Both the position numbers and the translations under genes were made by a program. Source: an uncultured Gammaproteobacteria bacterium (lineage in GTDB: Bacteria; Pseudomonadota; Gammaproteobacteria; GCA-001735895). From it: DNA of 7,854 nucleotides. This document shows, piece after piece, positions 1-5,546 of this stretch; position 1 is the stretch's first letter; every line of letters starts with the position of its first letter. The notes beneath the pieces are model-generated. The model searched no databases. It worked only from the letters and a program-made list of their open reading frames with translations, and was not told the origin of the DNA. The DNA lies in contig CALZHS010000062.1 of NCBI GenBank assembly GCA_945787265.1, forward strand, positions 1 through 7,854. Reading direction: 5' to 3'.

Positions 1-651
1 TCGAAAGAGCCGGAAAAATTCGGCGAGGGTGCAATCGAAGGCGTTTGCGCGCCGGAAGCTGCCAACAACGCGGCCAGCACCGGTTCAATGCTGCCGATGC
101 TGACGCTCGGAATCCCGGGTTCGCCGACCACCGCAATACTGCTCGGCGGCATGGTCATCTGGGGTCTGGAGCCCGGCCCGCGCCTGTTTGTCGATCACAG
201 CGAGTTCGTTTGGGGGCTGATCGCGTCGCTCTATGCCGCCAACCTGTTTACGCTGCTGATTAACATCGCCTTTATCCCGGTGTTCATCAAGGTGCTGAAA
301 ACCCCGTTTACGATCCTGGCGCCGATCATTTTTACGCTGTGCCTGATCGGTGGCTATGCGCCGACCCAGGACATGCACGATGTCTGGCTGATGATCGTAT
401 TCGGTATCGTTGGCTACCTGATGCGCAAGCTCGATTATCCGCTGGCGCCCGCGGTGCTCGCGATCGTGTTGGGGCCGCTGGCGGAACCCGCGCTGCGCCA
501 GTCGCTGATTATCAGCGAAGGCTCGTTCATGATTTTCTTCGAACGGGTCTACGCCGGCCCGATCATGGTCGTTGCGCTGATCCTGCTGTTCCTGCCGTTG
601 TTCAAGAAAGCCTACGACAGGATCCGTAAGCCCCAGGCGGCAGCGGAATAG
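1..651 (+). CDS. tctA: TctA-family tripartite tricarboxylate transporter large permease, C-terminal part
   Basis: Partial gene, open at the left edge; the frame runs from base 1 to a TAG at 649-651 and gives 216 residues. It is the large membrane subunit of a secondary, binding-protein-dependent TTT transporter, which takes up carboxylates across the inner membrane with a periplasmic TctC-type protein and a small TctB subunit. Visible evidence is the family signature near window residues 16-50 (APEAANNA, then LTLGIPGSPTTA). Hydrophobic spans follow at about 30-56, 70-98, 103-119, 128-142, 147-160 and 183-201, ending in a short basic cytoplasmic tail. Family members are about 500 residues, so more than half lies upstream, presumably with tctB and tctC. 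The regulator starts 41 bp downstream on the same strand. Placement beside CoA-transferase and C1 genes suggests an organic acid cargo such as oxalate or a hydroxy acid. The family call is secure; the cargo is inferred. Confidence 0.93.
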   Translation, partial: SKEPEKFGEGAIEGVCAPEAANNAASTGSMLPMLTLGIPGSPTTAILLGGMVIWGLEPGPRLFVDHSEFVWGLIASLYAANLFTLLINIAFIPVFIKVLKTPFTILAPIIFTLCLIGGYAPTQDMHDVWLMIVFGIVGYLMRKLDYPLAPAVLAIVLGPLAEPALRQSLIISEGSFMIFFERVYAGPIMVVALILLFLPLFKKAYDRIRKPQAAAE

Positions 652-692
652 GTGGTCCGGATCATGTTAAGCGCAATCAACAGGGCCTCGCG

Positions 693-1376
693 ATGAGCTT
701 AAGTGACATTGTTCCGCTCGAGCCATCCAAGGGGCTCAAGACCCGGGTCTACGAGGCGCTGCGTGAATTGATCGGGCACATGGATATTTACTCCAGCAAG
801 GATCCGATCCGACTAGACGAGCGCGCCCTCGGCGAACAGCTGGGCGTAAGCCGCACGCCGGTGCGCGAGGCGATCTCGCGGCTCGAACAGGAAGGTATCG
901 TCGAAAATATAGCGCGTCGCGGTGCCTTCGTGGTACGCAAGAGCAAGCGTGAAATACTCGATATCGTCGATGTCTGGGCTGCGCTCGAAAGCATGGCCGC
1001 GCGCCTGGCAAGCAGTCGCGCCAGCGATAATGAAATTTCGCAATTGCGCAAGAATTTCACTTCTTTTGACGGTGAAGAGGCGCGCGCGCACATCGATGAA
1101 TACTCGGATACCAACATCGAGTTTCATCAGACCATTATCAGGCTGGGCCATTCCGAGTTGATCTCGCAGATGGCAGACCAGCTGTTTTTTCACATGCGCG
1201 CGATTCGCGCGAGCACCATCAAGGATCGCGACCGTGTAGCCCAGTCAATTATGGATCACACCCGCATTATCGAGGCGATCGAGGAGCGGGACGCCTACCA
1301 TGCCGAGCAGCTGGTCAGGGACCATGCGCTCGAACTGGCGAAACATATTGAACGCTATGTCGATTACCTGGATTAA
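693..1376 (+). CDS. GntR-family transcriptional regulator, FadR/FCD subfamily
   Basis: A 227-residue cytoplasmic DNA-binding regulator of typical length for the FCD group. Residues 15-82 form the winged helix-turn-helix, with the recognition region LGVSRTPVREAISRLEQEGIV at 50-70 and the wing RRGAFVV at 75-81. Residues about 88-222 are the all-helical FCD effector domain. The usual metal/ligand positions appear as N141, H145, H189 and H211; the His spacings (44 and 22) match those I recall for FCD proteins, with Asn where Asp is common. FCD regulators usually respond to small carboxylic acids, and members commonly repress adjacent catabolic genes. The ATG at 693 has a weak upstream AGGG (682-685). 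It lies between a transporter gene and the enzyme genes, so it probably controls this locus, perhaps through the palindrome at 1417-1429. The ligand is unknown. Confidence 0.93.
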   Translation: MSLSDIVPLEPSKGLKTRVYEALRELIGHMDIYSSKDPIRLDERALGEQLGVSRTPVREAISRLEQEGIVENIARRGAFVVRKSKREILDIVDVWAALESMAARLASSRASDNEISQLRKNFTSFDGEEARAHIDEYSDTNIEFHQTIIRLGHSELISQMADQLFFHMRAIRASTIKDRDRVAQSIMDHTRIIEAIEERDAYHAEQLVRDHALELAKHIERYVDYLD

Positions 1377-1387
1377 CGTATTTTATC

Positions 1388-1406
1388 GAGCCAGCAAGCT
1401 TGGCTC
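1388..1406 (+). repeat. Inverted repeat/hairpin after the GntR gene
   Basis: GAGCCA (1388-1393) and TGGCTC (1401-1406) are perfect complements separated by seven bases that include the end of an AAGCTT palindrome. It begins 11 bases after the regulator's stop codon. No T-run follows, so it is not a convincing intrinsic terminator; it may be a weak terminator, part of an operator, or chance. Confidence 0.3.
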
Positions 1407-1416
1407 CAGGTAACAA

Positions 1417-1429
1417 ACCACGGCCTGGT
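1417..1429 (+). promoter_or_regulatory. Candidate GntR-type operator palindrome
   Basis: ACCA (1417-1420) and TGGT (1426-1429) flank a five-base centre (CGGCC), giving a 13-bp near-perfect palindrome with one mismatched pair. Short dyads with a small central spacer are typical of GntR/FadR-family operators. It sits about 40 bp after the GntR gene and about 50 bp before the first enzyme gene. A wider CCAGG (1406-1410) / CCTGG (1424-1428) dyad overlaps it. Autoregulation or local control is inferred only. Confidence 0.3.
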
Positions 1430-1477
1430 CGCAACGATTTTCGAACCGGCTAATTAAATCAAACGAGGTAGAGAGAA

Positions 1478-3232
1478 ATGTCAACAGTAGCTGAAAAACC
1501 ACCGGTATCGGATACCGCCACGGATACCCTGAAGGCAAAAACCAAGGATGGATCGGTTATATCCGGTGGTCACCTGGTCGCCAAGGCCCTGAAGGCCGAG
1601 GGCGTCGACACCATATTCACGCTGTGCGGCGGACATATCATCGATATTTACGATGGCTGCCTGGACGAGGGTATACGCATTGTCGACGTGCGCCATGAGC
1701 AAACCGCCGCGCACGCCGCTGATGGTTATGCGCGCCAGACCGGCAAGCTCGGCTGTGTCGTTACCACCGCCGGGCCGGGTTGCACCAATGCAGTTACCGG
1801 TGTTGCCACCGCGTTTCGCTCGGAAAGCCCGATTCTGCACATCGGTGGGCAAAGTTCTCTAAGCCAGCACAAGATGGGCTCGCTGCAGGATCTGCCGCAC
1901 GTGGACATGATGACGCCGATCACCAAGTTTGCTTCGGGAGTATTCTCAACCGAGCGCGTTGCCGACATGGTATCAATGGCGGCACGCGAATGTTTCAACG
2001 GCGCCTATGGTCCATCCTACCTCGAAATTCCGCGAGATATCCTGGACCGTGAGATTCCAATCGAGTCAGCCGTTATTCCCAAACCCGGTTCATACCGGGC
2101 ATCGGTCAAATCGATCGGCGATCCGGCCGATATTGAAAAACTCGCGGATATCCTGGTTAAGGCCAAACGTCCTGCGGTGCTACTCGGGCAGCAGGTCTGG
2201 GCATCGCAAGGGCAAGAGGCCGCGATCAGTTTCGTGCGCTCGCTCGATATTCCAGCCTACATGAATGGCGCCAGCCGGGGCATGCTGCCGCAGGGCGATC
2301 CGCATCACTTCGATCGCACCCGCAGCGATGCATTCAAAGAGGCCGACGTTATCTTGATCGTCGGTACGCCTTTCGACTTCCGCATGGGCTACGGCAAGCG
2401 TATATCCAGCGCGGCGACGCTGGTGCAAATCGATCAGAGCTATGCCACCGTCGGCAAGAATCGTGACATCAGCCTTGGATTAGCCGGCGATCCCGGTTCG
2501 ATCCTGGCTGCCGTGGAGCAGGCTGCCTCCGGTCGCATCGACGATGGTGCCAAACAGGAGCGCCAGAAATGGATGGCCCGGTTACGTGATATCGAGGCCA
2601 CCAAGCTGGAAAAACTGATGCCGATGTTTACCACCGATCAAAGCCCCATTCACCCTTATCGTCTTGCCTACGAGATCAACGAGTTCCTCGGCGAAGATAC
2701 GATTTACATCGGTGATGGCGGTGACATCGTGACCATTTCCGCGCAGGCGGTGCGCCCGCGCAATCCAGGGCAGTGGATGGATCCGGGTGCGCTGGGATCG
2801 CTGGGTGTCGGCACCGGCTTCTCGATGGCGGCCAAGCTCGCGCATCCGAACAAGGAAGTTGTCTGTCTCTACGGCGATGGCGCTTTCGGCATGACCTCCT
2901 TTGACATGGAGACCGCACAACGCTTTGGCGCACCTTACCTCGCGGTGATCGGCAATAACTCGGCAATGAACCAGATTCGTTACGGGCAACTCGCCAAGTA
3001 CGGCCAGGACCGCGGCGACATCGGTAACAAGCTCGGCGATGTACCGTTCTCCAAGTTCGGTGAAATGATCGGCGGTTATGGTGAAGAAGTACACGAAGCT
3101 AAAGATATCCAGCCTGCGATGCAGCGCGCGCGTGAAGCGATTGCCAAAACCGGTAAATGCGCGGTCGTAAATGTCTGGGTTGACCCGAATGAATACGCGC
3201 CGGGTACCAAGGCGCAAACCATGTACAAGTAA
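1478..3232 (+). CDS. ThDP-dependent enzyme, oxalyl-CoA decarboxylase/2-hydroxyacyl-CoA lyase/acetolactate synthase superfamily
   Basis: A 584-residue enzyme with the standard three-domain architecture: PYR domain about 27-195, central domain about 215-345, PP domain about 390-570. The catalytic Glu that activates ThDP is E74 in RHEQTAAHAADGYAR. The Mg/ThDP motif begins GDGAFG at 466 and ends with NN at 493-494. The sector GGQSS...MGSLQDLP (123-140) followed by TKF resembles 2-hydroxyacyl-CoA lyases and ILVBL-like proteins. Family members cleave or join C-C bonds next to a carbonyl; OXC and HACL release formyl-CoA. Context (Frc 40 bp downstream, then folate C1 genes) favours a CoA-thioester substrate yielding formyl-CoA. 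Recalled canonical OXC motifs (VVGIP near the start, NNGGIY after the Mg motif, ESG near the C-terminus) are absent, so I do not call it oxc. An acetolactate synthase-like reaction remains possible; no small regulatory subunit is seen. Residues 1-25 form a polar extension. Start chosen for the good ribosome site at 1465-1468. Confidence 0.85.
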   Translation: MSTVAEKPPVSDTATDTLKAKTKDGSVISGGHLVAKALKAEGVDTIFTLCGGHIIDIYDGCLDEGIRIVDVRHEQTAAHAADGYARQTGKLGCVVTTAGPGCTNAVTGVATAFRSESPILHIGGQSSLSQHKMGSLQDLPHVDMMTPITKFASGVFSTERVADMVSMAARECFNGAYGPSYLEIPRDILDREIPIESAVIPKPGSYRASVKSIGDPADIEKLADILVKAKRPAVLLGQQVWASQGQEAAISFVRSLDIPAYMNGASRGMLPQGDPHHFDRTRSDAFKEADVILIVGTPFDFRMGYGKRISSAATLVQIDQSYATVGKNRDISLGLAGDPGSILAAVEQAASGRIDDGAKQERQKWMARLRDIEATKLEKLMPMFTTDQSPIHPYRLAYEINEFLGEDTIYIGDGGDIVTISAQAVRPRNPGQWMDPGALGSLGVGTGFSMAAKLAHPNKEVVCLYGDGAFGMTSFDMETAQRFGAPYLAVIGNNSAMNQIRYGQLAKYGQDRGDIGNKLGDVPFSKFGEMIGGYGEEVHEAKDIQPAMQRAREAIAKTGKCAVVNVWVDPNEYAPGTKAQTMYK

Positions 3233-3272
3233 CAGATTTCAGAAATAATCGAACGTTTATCAGAGGTAAGTA

Positions 3273-4523
3273 ATGTCGAAGGCTCTAGACCATATAAAAA
3301 TCCTGGATTTCACCCACGTCCAGTCTGGCCCCACTTGTACCCAGCTGCTCGCGTGGATGGGTGCCGACGTGATCAAGGTGGAACGCCCCGGTGTCGGTGA
3401 TGCAACCCGCAAGCAACTGGTTGACGTGGAGGGTGCAGACAGTCTCTATTTCACGATGCTGAATCACAACAAGCGTTCGTTGACGCTGAACTCCAAGACG
3501 GAAAGCGGCAAAGAGGTACTGGAGCGGCTGGTCAAGACCTGCGACGTACTGGTGGAAAATTTTGCCCCCGGCGCGCTCGATCGCATGGGTTTCAGCTGGG
3601 AGCGTATCCAGGAACTGAACCCGCGCATGATCATGGCGTCGGTGAAAGGATTCGGGCCCGGACCATACGAAGACTGCAAGGTTTATGAAAACGTCGCGCA
3701 GTGTGCGGGTGGCTCGGCCTCGACGACCGGTTTCCGCGACGGTCTGCCGCTGGTAACCGGCGCCCAGATCGGCGACTCGGGCACCGGACTGCACCTGGCA
3801 TTCGGTATTTGCGCCGCGCTACTCCATCGTGAAAAAACCGGGCGCGGCCAGCGCGTGCTGGCGCCGATGCAGGACGGCGTATTGAACCTGTGCCGGGTCA
3901 AGTTGCGCGACCAGCAGCGTCTCAAGGCCGGGCCGCTCAAGGAGTACTCGCAATACGGTGAAGGCATTCCGTTTGGCGATGCCACACCGCGTGCCGGTAA
4001 CGATTCCGGAGGCGGTCAGCCGGGCCGCATCCTCAAATGCAAGGGCTGGGAAACCGATCCCGATGCGTACACCTACTTCATCACCCAGGCGGCGGTATGG
4101 CAGAAAATCTGCGACGTGATCGGCAAACCCGAATGGAAGGAGCACCCGGACTACGCCACCCCACCGGCGCGCCTGCCTCATCTGAATGAAGTTTTCGGTG
4201 CCATCGAGGAGTGGACCATGACCAAGACCAAGTATGAAGTCATGGAAATCTGCAACCCGCTGGATATCCCGGTAGGGCCGATCCTGTCGATGAAAGAATT
4301 GGCGGAGGAACCGTCGTTGCGTGAAACCGGCACTATCGTCGAGGTCGACCATCCCGAGCGTGGTCCCTACCTGTCGGTGGGCTGCCCGGTCAAATTGTCA
4401 GACAACGATGTTGTCGTCGAACGCTCACCGCTACTCGGAGAACATTCGGACGAGATTCTGAGCGAGGTGCTCGGCTACAGCGCGGATGAAATTGCCGCTT
4501 TAAGAGAAGCAGGCGCCGTTTAA
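3273..4523 (+). CDS. frc: Formyl-CoA:oxalate CoA-transferase (class III, Frc/YfdW type)
   Basis: This enzyme moves CoA from formyl-CoA to oxalate (or a similar acid), releasing formate; it acts in the cytoplasm in the oxalate catabolism cycle. At 416 residues it has the length I recall for E. coli YfdW, and long stretches match that protein as I remember it: LDFTHVQSGP (11-20), ADVIKVERPGVGD (31-43), VKLRDQQRL (209-217) and LKCKGWETDP (254-263). The catalytic aspartate that carries the acyl/CoA intermediates is D168 in IGDSGTG. Gln17, and the glycine loop GGGQP at 246-250, are present. Position 48 is Gln as in YfdW, where Oxalobacter Frc has Trp. A strong AGAGG site (3262-3266) precedes the ATG. 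It follows the ThDP enzyme by 40 bp, the classic frc/oxc pairing. Family assignment is very secure; oxalate as the true acceptor is likely but unproven. Confidence 0.93.
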   Translation: MSKALDHIKILDFTHVQSGPTCTQLLAWMGADVIKVERPGVGDATRKQLVDVEGADSLYFTMLNHNKRSLTLNSKTESGKEVLERLVKTCDVLVENFAPGALDRMGFSWERIQELNPRMIMASVKGFGPGPYEDCKVYENVAQCAGGSASTTGFRDGLPLVTGAQIGDSGTGLHLAFGICAALLHREKTGRGQRVLAPMQDGVLNLCRVKLRDQQRLKAGPLKEYSQYGEGIPFGDATPRAGNDSGGGQPGRILKCKGWETDPDAYTYFITQAAVWQKICDVIGKPEWKEHPDYATPPARLPHLNEVFGAIEEWTMTKTKYEVMEICNPLDIPVGPILSMKELAEEPSLRETGTIVEVDHPERGPYLSVGCPVKLSDNDVVVERSPLLGEHSDEILSEVLGYSADEIAALREAGAV

Positions 4524-4572
4524 TCAAAGTGCCCGACGCGATCACTGCCGCGCCAGGCCAGAGGAGAGAGAA

Positions 4573-5487
4573 ATGAGATTAATCGTTCATGGCCAGCAGG
4601 CGTATGGCAAGTCTGTACTCGAAGCCATCCTGGACAAGGGGGTGGACGAGGTGGTTGCAGTTTACAGTGCGCCCGACAAGGAGGGCAGGCCGCTGGATCC
4701 GCTGAAGGAATACGCACTGGAGCAGGGATTACCCGTTTACCAGCCTGAATCCTACCGAAATCCCGAGATCTGGGAGCAGCTGGCAAGTCACGAAGCAGAT
4801 TTGTGCGTGATGGCCTACGTCCTGTTGTTCGTGCCTGAAGAGGCGCTTAACGTGCCGAAATACGGATCGATCCAGTACCATCCATCATTGCTTCCCTGGC
4901 ACAAGGGGCCGAGTTCGATCAACTGGCCGATCATCATGGGCAAGGAAAAAACCGGCCTGTCGATCTTCTGGCCGGACAATGGCCTCGATACCGGGCCGAT
5001 ACTGCTGCAAAAGGAAGTCGATATCGGGCCCGACGATACGCTGGGATCGATTTACTTCGACAAGCTGTACCCGCTTGGCGTTGACGCCATGCTCGAGTCA
5101 ATCGAACTGGTTCGTGGCCGCAATGCGCCGCGCGAGGTTCAGGATCCCGACGCAGGCAGCTACGAAGGCTGGTGCCGCAAGGACGACGTCCACATCGACT
5201 GGAGCAAGGGCACGGATGAAGTTTATAACCTGATTCGCGGGGCCAATCCGCAGCCAGGTGCCTGGACCACTTTTAACGGCAGCGAGGTCAAGATTTTCGA
5301 CAGCCGCAAGGCCGACGGCAGTGGCGAACCGGGCAGCGTGCTTTCAGTCGATGACAGTGGTGTGGTAGTTGCAACCGCTGACGGTGCCATTCGCGTGATG
5401 AAAGTGCGCGCCGATGCCGGCAAGGTAACGTCCGCGGAATATGCATCGTCCGCTGGTCTCGAAACAGGCTCAAAACTGGGCAGTTGA
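4573..5487 (+). CDS. Stand-alone formyltransferase-fold protein, 10-formyl-THF hydrolase (FDH N-terminal domain) type
   Basis: A 304-residue soluble protein with an N-terminal formyltransferase domain (about 1-185) and a C-terminal OB-like domain (about 204-304). The signature YHPSLLPWHKG lies at 102-112, followed by SINW (115-118), IFWPDNGLDTGPILLQKE (131-148) and SYEGW (196-200). Catalytic residues are H103 and D139, 36 apart as in the family. It reads much closer to the hydrolase domain of vertebrate ALDH1L1 (about 310 residues) than to methionyl-tRNA formyltransferase. The Asn two residues before the catalytic His in the tRNA enzyme is Gln101 here (Ile in FDH as I recall). There is no aldehyde dehydrogenase or carrier domain attached: TGA follows at 5485-5487. 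The known FDH-domain reaction is 10-formyl-THF to THF plus formate. Between frc and fhs it may instead use formyl-CoA or pass the formyl group to THF; this is inference. The ATG is set by a GAGGAGAG site at 4561-4568. Confidence 0.85.
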   Translation: MRLIVHGQQAYGKSVLEAILDKGVDEVVAVYSAPDKEGRPLDPLKEYALEQGLPVYQPESYRNPEIWEQLASHEADLCVMAYVLLFVPEEALNVPKYGSIQYHPSLLPWHKGPSSINWPIIMGKEKTGLSIFWPDNGLDTGPILLQKEVDIGPDDTLGSIYFDKLYPLGVDAMLESIELVRGRNAPREVQDPDAGSYEGWCRKDDVHIDWSKGTDEVYNLIRGANPQPGAWTTFNGSEVKIFDSRKADGSGEPGSVLSVDDSGVVVATADGAIRVMKVRADAGKVTSAEYASSAGLETGSKLGS

Positions 5488-5510
5488 AGCCAGGGCTGTG
5501 ACGATAAAAT
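5484..5510 (+). promoter_or_regulatory. Possible weak internal promoter before fhs
   Basis: TTGAAG (5484-5489) and TAAAAT (5505-5510) resemble sigma-70 -35 and -10 boxes (four and five of six bases) with a short 15-bp spacer. The -10 box lies 36 bp before the fhs ATG. The -35 box overlaps the end of the preceding gene. Such matches occur by chance, so this is a weak call; it could allow separate expression of fhs. Confidence 0.18.
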
Positions 5511-5534
5511 ACATGAAGACCGGTGGACAGGTCC

Positions 5535-5539
5535 GAGGA
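5535..5539 (+). promoter_or_regulatory. Ribosome binding site that sets the fhs start
   Basis: GAGGA lies seven bases before the ATG at 5547. An in-frame GTG at 5523 would add eight residues not expected in the family and would place this site inside the coding region, so the ATG at 5547 is preferred. Confidence 0.7.
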
Positions 5540-5546
5540 CAGTAAT

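Larger units (their letters stand above)
1377..1477 (+). promoter_or_regulatory. Intergenic control region upstream of the enzyme genes
   Basis: This 101-bp gap is the longest non-coding stretch in the window and the only plausible site for a main promoter of the four enzyme genes. It contains two inverted repeats (1388-1406 and 1417-1429), an AT-rich stretch at 1451-1460 and a Shine-Dalgarno GAGG at 1465-1468 placed nine bases before the ATG at 1478. I could not find a convincing -35/-10 pair. The regulatory role is inferred from position and palindromes. Confidence 0.45.

Noticed and set aside
1388..1406. Intrinsic terminator after the GntR gene
   Set aside because: The hairpin stem is only 6 bp and no T-run follows, so it is kept only as an inverted repeat.
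2582..3217. Long minus-strand open frame (211 codons) opposite the ThDP enzyme
   Set aside because: It lies wholly antisense to a strongly conserved gene, shows no recognisable domain and is rich in Arg/His as expected for a shadow frame in GC-rich coding DNA.
1478..3232. Calling the ThDP enzyme glyoxylate carboligase (Gcl) or sulfoacetaldehyde acetyltransferase (Xsc)
   Set aside because: Gcl lacks the catalytic Glu that is present here as E74, and the neighbours do not include tartronate semialdehyde or taurine/phosphotransacetylase genes.
4573..5487. Calling the formyltransferase-fold gene fmt, arnA or purU
   Set aside because: It lacks the Asn two residues before the catalytic His found in Fmt, has no ArnA dehydrogenase domain or lipid A context, has no N-terminal ACT domain as in PurU, and resembles the FDH hydrolase domain more closely.
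5513..5545. Ten-codon mini-frame ending one base before the fhs ATG
   Set aside because: It could suggest translational coupling, but has no Shine-Dalgarno site of its own and a frame this short occurs easily by chance.
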